Below are positions 52,039 to 62,600 of a stretch of 64,000 nucleotides of DNA, piece after piece; the first letter of the stretch is position 1, and each line of letters begins with the position of its first letter. This stretch comes from Gammaproteobacteria bacterium (GTDB lineage Bacteria; Pseudomonadota; Gammaproteobacteria; SZUA-229). The DNA lies in NCBI GenBank assembly GCA_015488885.1, contig WFMW01000057.1, positions 62,001 through 126,000 of the forward strand, given 5' to 3'. Below the pieces are notes generated by a model, which had not been told where the DNA came from, ran no database searches, and saw only the letters and a program-made list of their open reading frames with translations. The position numbers and the translations under genes were made by a program.

Positions 52039-52799
52039 AAGATGGAGCCTGACGAGGTTTGTGTTGCCGAAGAGTCCATTACTTCAGTTGGCTCGCTTTC
52101 TCCTGCTTCGGCAAAATCTTCAACATTATCATCATTGCGTTTTTCATTGCCCTGAGAATTATTATCCAGAGACCGGGTATCCGCACAATCGACAGAACGA
52201 TGATAACTTAATACATCCACCATTTTTATTGCCTCACGTTCCATAACCACCACAATAGAATCAACCTTGCGACGAAAGAAACGGTAAAAAATCAGACTGG
52301 GAATGGCAACCGTCAAACCCGCTGCAGTCGTGATCATGGCCTGCGATATACCACTGGCAAGTACCGCTGGATTACCGACACCATAGCTTGTAATAGCGGT
52401 AAAAACATTAATCATACCAACAACCGTACCTAATAAACCCAGTAAGGGTGAAATAGAGGCAATGGTACCCAGTGTATTAAGAAAGTGTTCCAGATCATGA
52501 ACCACCTCGCGACCGCGTTCCTCGATGGACTCTTTTATGCGCTCACGGCTTTCATGACGATGTTTCAGACCCGCACTGAGAATCTTCCCCAGTGCCGACT
52601 GCTTTGCCAGCGCTTCAATCATCGCCGGTTTTAGATTATTCTGCTTGATAGCATTCCATACTGTCGCCACCAGATGTTCTGGTAAGACTACCTCACGTCG
52701 CAGGCTCCAGAAACGTTCCACAACGATCGACATTGCGATAATGGAACATAGAATAATTGGCAGCATCAACCAGCCACCGGATTTTACCAGTTCAAACAC
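52035..52799 (-). CDS. exbB: MotA/TolQ/ExbB proton channel family protein
   Basis: LNTLGTIASISPLLGLLGTVVGMINVFTAI ... GISQAMITTAAGLTVAIPSLIFY. Confidence 0.93.
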   Translation of the reverse strand: MFELVKSGGWLMLPIILCSIIAMSIVVERFWSLRREVVLPEHLVATVWNAIKQNNLKPAMIEALAKQSALGKILSAGLKHRHESRERIKESIEERGREVVHDLEHFLNTLGTIASISPLLGLLGTVVGMINVFTAITSYGVGNPAVLASGISQAMITTAAGLTVAIPSLIFYRFFRRKVDSIVVVMEREAIKMVDVLSYHRSVDCADTRSLDNNSQGNEKRNDDNVEDFAEAGESEPTEVMDSSATQTSSGSIL

Positions 52800-52850
52800 A
52801 GACCACCCTTCACTCTAAATAATATAATCGAATAATAAAACACCCTCATT

Positions 52851-55442
52851 TTACTGTATTTGACGGTTAAAAACAGCGTTCCAGTAATGATGATGCGATT
52901 GTCGATAAGCATCCACTGCTGTGAGGCCTTTATCAGGCGTAAATATCATACTGACTGCACCGCTTAAGCCGGTTTCAAACAGACGGCTATGTGCCTGCAA
53001 ATAGCGCTTTATCACCTTATGATTCGGTAGTCGATAACGATTTCGATACCCCGCCGGGACAATCGCAATTTGTGGATGTACTGCCCGAATAAAAGCTGGG
53101 CTGGATGAAGTTTTACTACCATGATGTGGCACCACCAGTACATCAGCGGATAAATGACTGGCCTGTGTTTTGAGTAAACGTTTTTCCACTACGGTTTCAA
53201 TATCACCGGTAAATAAAGCACTGCCACCGACAGCGGCTATTTTTAATACACAGGAATGATTATTACGTCTTTTGTGTAGCCCCCTTTTTATTGAAGAAAC
53301 AACTGCCATCGGTGAATAAGGTGGACTGAGAAACTGAAAATTAACCCCATCCCAATCCCAGTGCAAGCGCTGATTACAGGCTGTTTTACGGGTTGCCGAT
53401 AATGTCTGTAAATCCTGCCCCATCAACCTCGTGGTAGCATAGGCAGTGATAATAGATGCCGCCCCACCAATATGGTCACTGTCACCATGACTGATAACCA
53501 GCTCATCGAGATGGTGAATACCGTTGCCGCGCAGATAAGGCACGACCACCGCCGTACCGGCATCAAGATGAGCACCCAGTTTCGGGCCGCTATCAAAAAC
53601 CAGTGTATGATGTGCGGTCTGTATCACGCTCGCCAGCCCCTGGCCGACATCCAGCACCGTTAACTTAAACCCTCCTGCTGCAATAGTTGTCATCCGGGTT
53701 TGCCGGATTAAGCTGACTAACAACGGCATCGATAACAACATCACCATCATTAATCGCACTGACCATGGCGGTATTTTCCCCGACATTCTCATATAACGCA
53801 GAGGCACTAACCAGACCAATATTGCCAACATCGCAGGTGTCATCTGCCACCATGCAATACCGCCCTGTGAAAACCAGGCAAAAGGTAGATCTGCCAGCCC
53901 ATGAATAAATGGCCAGATCCACTGTAGCAGGCTGGCAGCAAGCTGCACAGCCAGTTCACTTACCCCAGGTAAGAATGGATAAAAAAATAATGCCACCAAC
54001 ACAAAAGGCACAACCAGAAAACTGACATAAGGCACTAGAATCAAGTTAGCCACTGGCGCAATTAATGAACTTTGTTGAAATAAATATAAAGACAACGGAA
54101 ACAACGCCAGAGTAATCATCCATTGCAACTTGATCCACAGTTGTATTTTCCCCCTGAGCCGCTGCCACAGACTTTGTTGATGACTTTGTTGATAGTTTGG
54201 TTGATCAACCTCACCTGCCAGACTGAATGAAACTGCATGGTGGTCTGTCAGGGTATAAAAAATAACCGCTACCGCAATAAACGAAAACCAGAATCCGGGT
54301 GATAATACCGACAGAGGGTCACGCACAAGAATCAGAAAAAGGGCCAGTCCAAGCGCATCCGTTGACCTGAAATGGCGTTTCAATAATGTAGCCAGCGCAA
54401 AACTGACTAGCATAATTAAAGCCCGCTGGGTAGGGATAGATAAACCCGCGAGCAAAGCATATAAAACGGCAACCCCCAAACCCAGCACGATACCTGAATA
54501 TTGCGCCGGCAGCCGTTGCAACCAGCCTGATGGCAGGAGCATGGCAAACAGCCAGCGCCCGAACAGATAGCCAAAAAGATAAGCCAGGCCAATATGCAGC
54601 CCGGAAATTGCCATTAAATGGTTGGTGCCGGTGTGCAATAAATCCTGCCATTGCTGAGTTTGAATATTATGCCGTTCACCCACTGCCAGCGCAGTCACCA
54701 GCCCTTGCATCGCCGCAGTCTGAGTATTCGCATGGAAACCGGCCTGTGATCCTGCCGGGCTGGTCGAGCTTAGCCACTGCCCGATTGATCGACTAATTTT
54801 CTCGCGCAGGGCATCAACCGAAAAGGCTGAAGCGGCATGCAGTCGTTGATTTTGCCAGACAGCTCCCTGACTGGCTGGTCGAATATAACCACGAGCATCT
54901 ACCCCATGGGCAAACAACCAGCCCTCATAATCAAACCCGCCAGGGTTAAAAAAACCATGTGGTGGTTTTAATCGCACCATAAATTGCCAGACTTCACCAG
55001 CATGAACAGCCCTGACAGGGTGTTTTTTACTGTTATACCAGCTCAGTTGAATTTTACGTGGTGGATGAATAAGCTTGAATGATGAACGATGCAGCGGCAC
55101 AAACTTTTCTACCTGCAGATAAAAACGCTCAGCGTGCTTTTCATGTTGTGGGATACCGGTAATTTTTCCCTGTACCTTTATTGTTTTAGCTGCCAGCGAC
55201 TCAGGTAGACGATACTGTAATGCATGTTGTGCAAAAAATAACGCCCAGCTAATGCCAACAAAAAACAACAGCAAAGCTTTAATTACCTGTCGAAAAGCCA
55301 TCCTAAAGCGACAATAAACAGCAACAACAAGCAATACAGACAGGCACAGGCTAATAATCAGGAAGCCTGACAGATCAGGCAACTGCGCCCATTGCTGAAC
55401 CAGTAAAATACCACTGAGAAAATAAACCGCCGATAATAACAT
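52851..55442 (-). CDS. comEC: DNA internalization-related competence protein ComEC/Rec2
   Basis: MAISGLHIGLAY competence domain, C-terminal metallo-beta-lactamase-like VISHGDSDHIGGA, VVPHHGSKTSSSPAF. Confidence 0.95.
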   Translation of the reverse strand: MLLSAVYFLSGILLVQQWAQLPDLSGFLIISLCLSVLLVVAVYCRFRMAFRQVIKALLLFFVGISWALFFAQHALQYRLPESLAAKTIKVQGKITGIPQHEKHAERFYLQVEKFVPLHRSSFKLIHPPRKIQLSWYNSKKHPVRAVHAGEVWQFMVRLKPPHGFFNPGGFDYEGWLFAHGVDARGYIRPASQGAVWQNQRLHAASAFSVDALREKISRSIGQWLSSTSPAGSQAGFHANTQTAAMQGLVTALAVGERHNIQTQQWQDLLHTGTNHLMAISGLHIGLAYLFGYLFGRWLFAMLLPSGWLQRLPAQYSGIVLGLGVAVLYALLAGLSIPTQRALIMLVSFALATLLKRHFRSTDALGLALFLILVRDPLSVLSPGFWFSFIAVAVIFYTLTDHHAVSFSLAGEVDQPNYQQSHQQSLWQRLRGKIQLWIKLQWMITLALFPLSLYLFQQSSLIAPVANLILVPYVSFLVVPFVLVALFFYPFLPGVSELAVQLAASLLQWIWPFIHGLADLPFAWFSQGGIAWWQMTPAMLAILVWLVPLRYMRMSGKIPPWSVRLMMVMLLSMPLLVSLIRQTRMTTIAAGGFKLTVLDVGQGLASVIQTAHHTLVFDSGPKLGAHLDAGTAVVVPYLRGNGIHHLDELVISHGDSDHIGGAASIITAYATTRLMGQDLQTLSATRKTACNQRLHWDWDGVNFQFLSPPYSPMAVVSSIKRGLHKRRNNHSCVLKIAAVGGSALFTGDIETVVEKRLLKTQASHLSADVLVVPHHGSKTSSSPAFIRAVHPQIAIVPAGYRNRYRLPNHKVIKRYLQAHSRLFETGLSGAVSMIFTPDKGLTAVDAYRQSHHHYWNAVFNRQIQ

Positions 55443-55579
55443 TGATATTTACTTATCCCTTTGACCATTCCTGTCCGGGCCAAATGCCCTGTAAAACTTT
55501 CGCACCATACCACAATAATTCACGAAAGGTTATAATACCTTCCTGTTTCTGAACCCGCTAACCATATCTGTTTTCTATC

Positions 55580-56116
55580 ATGCCGCGCAAGTTTTTCCAA
55601 CGCTTAATGCCAGACCATAAAAAGATAAAGGAAAACAAAAGTTTATCTATATTTGGTGAAGTATTACATGAACCAAATTTATGGCATCTGAATCGACGTT
55701 CAGTCGCCGGTGCCTTTGCGGTAGGGCTGTTTTTTGCCTGGGTACCCCTGCCCTCACAGATGATTATGGCAGCGGCAACCGCAATTTTTTTCCGTACCAA
55801 TCTCCCCATCTCGGTCATGCTGGTATGGCTGACCAATCCATTGACCATGCCGCCAATGTTCTATTTTGCCTATCTACTTGGTACCTGGATTTTACATACC
55901 CCTCCCTCACACTTTACTTTTGAACCGACCCTGCAGTGGCTGTTACACGGCATGGCTACCAGCTGGAAACCCTTTTTAACCGGTTGTGCTGTGCTGGCTA
56001 TAGGCTCAGGTATTCTGGGTTATATTGGCATTCAGGGAATGTGGCGCTATTCCATCTATAAACGCATGGCTGCCAGAAAAAATAAAACCAGAAAATCCTC
56101 TGGCGCAAATAATTAG
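55580..56116 (+). CDS. DUF2062 membrane protein
   Basis: SVAGAFAVGLFFAWVPLPSQMIMAAATAIFFRTNLPISVMLVWLTNPLTMPPMF. Confidence 0.88.
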   Translation: MPRKFFQRLMPDHKKIKENKSLSIFGEVLHEPNLWHLNRRSVAGAFAVGLFFAWVPLPSQMIMAAATAIFFRTNLPISVMLVWLTNPLTMPPMFYFAYLLGTWILHTPPSHFTFEPTLQWLLHGMATSWKPFLTGCAVLAIGSGILGYIGIQGMWRYSIYKRMAARKNKTRKSSGANN

Positions 56117-56198
56117 ACCGATAACCCGATATGATTAGACCGATAACCCAGTCAGTTATACAACCCCTCAGCAAAGACAATAAAGTGCTATCAATATA

Positions 56199-56672
56199 AT
56201 GCTATCAAAATCCCCCATCTGGAAACCCCATGCAACGGTTGCTGCCATTGTTGAACGCGACCACAAATTTTTGATAGTCGAAGAAACTATTGCAGGTAAA
56301 AATGCCTATAACCAGCCTGCCGGCCACCTTGACCCGGATGAAAACCTGCTTGATGCGGTGATTCGTGAAACCCGTGAAGAAACCGCCTGGGGCTTTTTGC
56401 CTGAGGCCATTACCGGTATCTACCTGTGGAAACACCCGCAAAACAACCGCACCTTCCTGCGCTTTACTTTCTGCGGGCAGGTCCACGATCATGATGACAA
56501 TCAACCGCTGGACGATGGCATTATTGCCGCCCACTGGCTGAGCCTGGATGAAATCAAAGCCAGAAAAAATCAACTGCGTTCACCCATGGTCATTGGCAAT
56601 ATTGAAGATTACCTGGCGGAAAAACGTTATCCGCTGGCGCTATTGACAGATATGCAAGCAAAAGTCTCTTAA
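56199..56672 (+). CDS. Nudix hydrolase (NudJ-like)
   Basis: GHLDPDENLLDAVIRETREETAWGF Nudix box; upstream of mnmA. Confidence 0.9.
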   Translation: MLSKSPIWKPHATVAAIVERDHKFLIVEETIAGKNAYNQPAGHLDPDENLLDAVIRETREETAWGFLPEAITGIYLWKHPQNNRTFLRFTFCGQVHDHDDNQPLDDGIIAAHWLSLDEIKARKNQLRSPMVIGNIEDYLAEKRYPLALLTDMQAKVS

Positions 56673-56738
56673 AAATTAAATCTGTGAGCTGCTTCTATTA
56701 CCATTTCTCATCATGACATTTTATCGTGACATATACTC

Positions 56739-57830
56739 GTGAAACATAAACAGAAAATTATTATCGGTATGTCCGGCGGCGTGGATTCCTCCGTTGCCGC
56801 CCTGCTGCTTTTACAACAGGGCTATGAGGTTGAAGCGCTGTTTATGAAAAACTGGGAAGAGGATGATAATGAAGACTATTGTGCAGCAACCGAAGACCTG
56901 AAAGATGCCACGGCAGTTTGTGACACACTCGGCATCAGGCTGCATACGGTTAATTTTGCCAGCGAATACTGGGATCGGGTCTTCCAGCATTTTCTCGATG
57001 AATACCAGGCCGGGCGTACCCCGAACCCGGATATATTATGTAACCGGGAAATTAAATTCCGTGCCTTTCTGGATTATGCGCTAACGCTGGGAGCCGATAA
57101 AATTGCCACCGGTCATTATGCCCGCATTCAAGCGCATCATCAGCAGGTACAACTACTGCGTGGATGCGACAGTAACAAGGATCAAAGCTATTTTTTATAT
57201 ACACTTAATCAATATCAACTTGCTCACAGCCTGTTTCCTCTTGGCGGCTATGAAAAGCCGCGCATACGCGAACTGGCCAGAGAAAACCATTTAATCACCC
57301 ATAATAAAAAAGACAGCACCGGTATCTGCTTTATCGGTGAACGGCGTTTTAATCAGTTTCTGGAAAAATTTATTCCTGCCAATCCGGGTATTATCCAGAG
57401 CCTCGATGGCGAAGAACTGGGACAGCATAACGGTTTGATGTATTACACGCTGGGCCAGCGCAAGGGGCTGGGTATAGGCGGCGTCAAAGATGGCGATGAG
57501 GAACCCTGGTATGTGGTGGAAAAAGATTTAGCCCGCAATAGACTAATGGTTGCACAGGGGCACAATCATCCCCATCTATTTAATAACACTCTGAACGTTC
57601 ATCAGTACCACTGGATTGCAGGAAGATGGCCGGAAAACACGCAGATAACAGCAAAAATACGTTATCGACAGGCCGATCAGGACTGCACTGTTCAGCAGAC
57701 AGACAATGGCGGTTTGCGTGTGCGTTTTAACCACCGGCAACGCGCCATTACTCCAGGGCAATCCATCGTGTTTTATCACCATGAGATATGCCTGGGCGGT
57801 GGCGTTATTGAGAACATGTACAATGTATAA
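56739..57830 (+). CDS. mnmA: tRNA-specific 2-thiouridylase
   Basis: [45 protein letters not shown]. Confidence 0.98.
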   Translation: MKHKQKIIIGMSGGVDSSVAALLLLQQGYEVEALFMKNWEEDDNEDYCAATEDLKDATAVCDTLGIRLHTVNFASEYWDRVFQHFLDEYQAGRTPNPDILCNREIKFRAFLDYALTLGADKIATGHYARIQAHHQQVQLLRGCDSNKDQSYFLYTLNQYQLAHSLFPLGGYEKPRIRELARENHLITHNKKDSTGICFIGERRFNQFLEKFIPANPGIIQSLDGEELGQHNGLMYYTLGQRKGLGIGGVKDGDEEPWYVVEKDLARNRLMVAQGHNHPHLFNNTLNVHQYHWIAGRWPENTQITAKIRYRQADQDCTVQQTDNGGLRVRFNHRQRAITPGQSIVFYHHEICLGGGVIENMYNV

Positions 57831-57856
57831 CAGTATTAACCGGCATATTTAAGTTT

Positions 57857-58480
57857 ATGACACATTCATCAAAGGATAAAACGCTGGCTCTTGCAGGCGT
57901 TTTTCAGGCTGCCTCACTGGTCAAGCAGATTGCCAACACCGGCACGGCCAACAGTGCGATTGTAGAATCCAGCATTGAAAGTCTGTTTCGCATCGATGCC
58001 GACAATGTTGCCGCCGTGTATGGCAATATTGCCGGTGTTAATCATGGTCTGCACGTCTTACAGGAACAACTCAGCAATAACCAGCCAACAGAAGATCTGG
58101 AAATTACAAAATATGCTATTTCAATGATTGCGCTGGAAAGGAAACTGTCACGCAATAAAAAAATGCTGGACAACATTACCGATGGCCTGCAAACCATCGA
58201 GTCACAGCTGGCATTTTTCAGCCTCAGCCACAACACTATTTTCAGCAAAATTGCTGAACTCTACAAAACCACCATCAGCACCCTGGGTAGAAAAATCATG
58301 GTAAGTGGTGAACAGCCGTACCTCAGTAATGAGACTAACGCCAGCAAGGTACGCGCACTATTGCTCGCTGGCATCCGCTCAGCGGTATTATGGCAACAAT
58401 GCGGTGGTTCACGCTGGCAGTTTATCTTTCGCCGCAAGACCTACCTGCAGGAATGCGAAAAAATGTTAAGGGTACTCTGA
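57857..58480 (+). CDS. hflD: High frequency lysogenization protein HflD homologue
   Basis: LALAGVFQAASLVKQIANTGTA; located directly after mnmA. Confidence 0.93.
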   Translation: MTHSSKDKTLALAGVFQAASLVKQIANTGTANSAIVESSIESLFRIDADNVAAVYGNIAGVNHGLHVLQEQLSNNQPTEDLEITKYAISMIALERKLSRNKKMLDNITDGLQTIESQLAFFSLSHNTIFSKIAELYKTTISTLGRKIMVSGEQPYLSNETNASKVRALLLAGIRSAVLWQQCGGSRWQFIFRRKTYLQECEKMLRVL

Positions 58481-58545
58481 ATGCAGCTCAACTGCGCTGA
58501 ACACGTTAAACCACGCAGAGATAGACTTGATCAGAGGTTTCCTGA

Positions 58546-59607
58546 TTGAAAACTCAGGTAATATTTGTTGATTTTATTCTTAAAGAATGGCTGGTTATTG
58601 CATCTGCTGCCGGTCTGATTCTGACAATTTTTTCTACCAGACATTTTCCCGTCTATTCAACTCAGGAAATACAGGTATTGTTCATTCTGTTTGTGCTTTT
58701 TGTTACCGTTAGTGGTTTACAGAAAAGTGGTCTCATATTAAAAATTGCCCAAAATATAGAAAAGGGAAAAGCTATACCGTTAAAATTAGTGATAACAAGC
58801 TTCTTCCTGTCCATGCTGGTAACCAATGATATTGCCTTAATCGTCATAGTTCCTCTTACCTTATCACTCAATGTCAATCGAAAAGATATTCTGGTTATTC
58901 TAGAGGCATTAGCCGTCAATGCCGGTTCTGCATTGACGCCATTTGGTAATCCGCAAAATCTCTTTATTTACTGGTTTTATGCCATTCATCCTTATACATT
59001 CATAAAAACCATCGCTCCTTTTTCCCTGGTCTTTTTCGGTTTGCTAATTGTTTTCTCACTTTTAGTGAAAACAAAAAGTGGTATGCAGGAAAAGGTAATA
59101 CAGAAAGTTAATAAAAAGGCATATATCTATGGAATACTACTTTTTATTGTTCTACTGACGGTTCTCCATGTACTCCCTGTTTCAACAGGAATCCTGACCA
59201 TTCTTTTTGCCCTTATATTTGACAGGAAAGCCTTGCGCATTGATTATGCACTATTATTCAGTTTCCTGTTCTTTTTTGGCATCGCAGATAATTTAAAACT
59301 CATGCTGGCCACTGAAATTAATCATTCCAGACATATCTTCCTGTTTTCCGCCCTGTCCAGCCAGATCATGAGTAATGTACCCGCAACCCTGTTGTTTGCG
59401 AAATTCACCTCAAACTGGCAAGCTTTATTATGGGGCGTGAATACAGGAGGGTTTGGCAGCCTGGTTGGCTCGCTGGCAAATCTTATCGCCTATAAACTAT
59501 ACGTGACACATGAAGACACAAGTAATACAGCGAGTTTTACCGTGAAATTTCTTGTCATGAGTTATATAGCCTTTTTTATAGCCATAGGTCTGTATTTTAA
59601 TAGGTGA
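58546..59607 (+). CDS. ArsB/NhaD (ion transporter superfamily) type permease
   Basis: LVTNDIALIVIVPLTLSL; LAVNAGSALTPFGNPQNLFIYWFY; multiple TM segments; TTG start with CAGAGG upstream. Confidence 0.8.
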   Translation: MKTQVIFVDFILKEWLVIASAAGLILTIFSTRHFPVYSTQEIQVLFILFVLFVTVSGLQKSGLILKIAQNIEKGKAIPLKLVITSFFLSMLVTNDIALIVIVPLTLSLNVNRKDILVILEALAVNAGSALTPFGNPQNLFIYWFYAIHPYTFIKTIAPFSLVFFGLLIVFSLLVKTKSGMQEKVIQKVNKKAYIYGILLFIVLLTVLHVLPVSTGILTILFALIFDRKALRIDYALLFSFLFFFGIADNLKLMLATEINHSRHIFLFSALSSQIMSNVPATLLFAKFTSNWQALLWGVNTGGFGSLVGSLANLIAYKLYVTHEDTSNTASFTVKFLVMSYIAFFIAIGLYFNR

Positions 59608-59635
59608 CCTGCCCGTTATTGATGTACGCCATTTT

Positions 59636-62600
59636 CTAAAATGGAAGACTAAGTCTCAACTCAGTAGAATAAATAGAAATATGATTATCAATCATTCTAT
59701 TATGCTCGAGACTGATTGACAGGTTTTTTCTTGTAATAAGATCCACACCAAAATTCACATTAAACAGGTTCTGCCCAATATCAACCGGCACCTGCATATA
59801 ATCAGCCATTGAAGGTGCTGCCTGAAAGCCAGCTAAAACAGTGGTATTAGAAGCTGAGAGCTTATGCTGTAGAGAGAAATTCATAAAAAAGCGTAACTTC
59901 GTATTATCGCTCAACATGCCTTCCATCCCCGTTTCAACACCTGGGCGTAAAAAACGATGTGTTTCATTATTTGCTGGCAAGATAAGGTTTAATGCACCTG
60001 CACCTGTTTCCGTTGCCCTTTTTGCCTTGATCTGCGTTACCCCAAAATCAACATAGGAAAATAAATACCCTGTATTATTTTCAATATCATGAGATAAACG
60101 CAATAAACCACCAACAGTATTCAATCGACGATTTATATGGGTTGAAAAAGCATTTACCAGATTACCCTGACGTAAAGTATTCGTATCACTTTGACCAATC
60201 GATACTACTGCAGCAAGTTTAGTACCCTTTGCACGATATTTTAGAGCCAGAGCAAACTGATTCGTATCCCCTTTTGAATGCCAGCGATCACTATAACCCT
60301 GACCATTGCTATGTGCCTGTGATATGGCGATACCAGTTGACCAGCCTGTACTAAATGTTTTTTGTAGTCCTATAGAAAAAGCATCAGTTGTAAAGCGTGA
60401 ACCTTTGTAGTCATCATAGGCATCGTGCGATATATTTTCAGCCTGGTATGATGACCAAAAACAACTGCCTTCGCGGGTAAATCGATATTTTCCATTAGCT
60501 TCATGACAACTCAGTAATGATTGTAAAAATTTATCACTATCATTTATCAATTTTAATTGTTGTTCACCATAAAAATCTGGGCTTAGTTGTGATAATGCAT
60601 TGCGATAGCTTTTATCATCAGGAATATATAACAAATGTTTCACCACATCAGCCAATACTGGCGAACTGCCTGCATTTTGAACTCTGTTGAAATAATCACC
60701 AACCCGAAGCAAATTTAAGCCCATACCAGCAGGTGAAAAATCAACGTTATAATTTAATGTTGCCTGGTTAGCATCTGGATACTGTAGCTCAGTTGTAAAT
60801 ACTCTGGATTTAAACGTTGATAACGCTATACCATTATCTATTACGCCCTGCTTACCGGAAAACACGACTTTAGAAAAATTGCCTGCCAGAACATTTTGAG
60901 GATTGAGCAAAGATAATGTAAGTTTTCCTGCCAGAGAAACAGTGCCTGTCGCGGCAATGTTATCAACTTTATCAGTACCAAAATCCAGCTCAATAAGATC
61001 CTTAGCATTTATGGATTGTGTGAAACTCCCCGACAGTTCTGTATCTTGAGCGAGATCTGTATCCCCAGTTGCCATTGTTCCATTATTCACTAACATATTT
61101 CCAGCAGCTCCCAGATAAACGACCCGTCCGGGAACAAAAACTGCCTGCTCATGGTTAACAAAAGAATTATTACCCTCACCCAGATAAACCTGGCCATCGA
61201 GTATCTTATAATTATCAACCTGATCATTTCCGCTGGTGGCATAAATTGCCATTCCACTAACCATATCTTTAGTCATAACGCTACCATGACTAATAAATTT
61301 ATTATCCACACCACCTGACATAACCAGTGCTGCACCACCGGTGCCTCCGACCATTTGCTTACCCTGCGGCAGATTGATTATAATATTGCCTTCACCATCA
61401 GCAGCAACAGATTGCGCAAAAACAGCAATACCGTTTGCCCCGCTGGAAACCATATTACCGTTGACATTAAGATGAATATCAGCTGACGTGCCATGACCCC
61501 CAGCACTATTAATAAATAAACGATCAAGCGCACCGCCACCACCACCTAAACTTTGTGCAAGCAGAGCAATGGAATTATCACCGGTTGCAGTAATATTACC
61601 TGTCTGATCAAAAGTAATATTTCCACCATTACCAGAATTATCTGCATGAGTGGCAATACCAATATTCTGCGCTGATAAATCAGTAAAAACAGTACCACCA
61701 CCGCCACCAATACTTTGTAAAACAATTCCGTGTGATAAAGCACCTGTGGTAAGAATATCACCGTTATTGCTAATATTAATATTGCCACCATCACCCGTAG
61801 CTCCATTGGCACCACCAAAATTAACACTAAGGGTACCGACGCCACTGATACGCGTATCACCACCACCGCCACCAATACTCTGAATAAGCATACCCAGGGA
61901 ACGATCACCGGTTGTTTGTGTGTTGCCACGATAAGTATTGTTAATACTGCCAGCAGAATTATTCAAACCACCATTCGCCCCCATAGCAAGCACAGTAGAC
62001 GCATTACTGTCATCAATAGTCTGAGATCCTGGTAATGCCAGGCCATACAGTGAATTGTAATCGCTTACCGTCAGCTTCGAATGCACGAATCGCGATGTTC
62101 TAACAGGGGATACTATAGACAATGCTGTTACTGCCCCGCCTGTCGCAGTCGAACCTGCACCTGTCGAATCGGGGACTCTTTTCACCGCTACCGTTAATTC
62201 ACCGCCGCCGCCACCAATAGATTGAACAGACGTTCCTTTTGATGTATCACCCGACGTTGATACATTGCCCGTACGATCAGAATTAATATTGCCGCCATTG
62301 CCATCATTCGTCCCTTCACTACCAAGCAATAAATCAAGCTTGATTTGTGCATCCTTATTAATAACAACATTCTCATTCGCATTGCCACCGCCGCCACCAA
62401 CGGATTGCGTACTTGATGCAGAAGAATTTTCACCTAGTGCTATTAAATCACCCAGATGTTTTGTCACAAAGTCACCTGCTGCCCCAATACCGGCTTTTAT
62501 CGCCCCCAGTTTCAGTGTATTTGAAACAAAGGCTAATTCCTTGGCTCCACCACCTTGCGGGCTACCATTAGTAACAGGATTAATCACACTGCCCGTGCCT

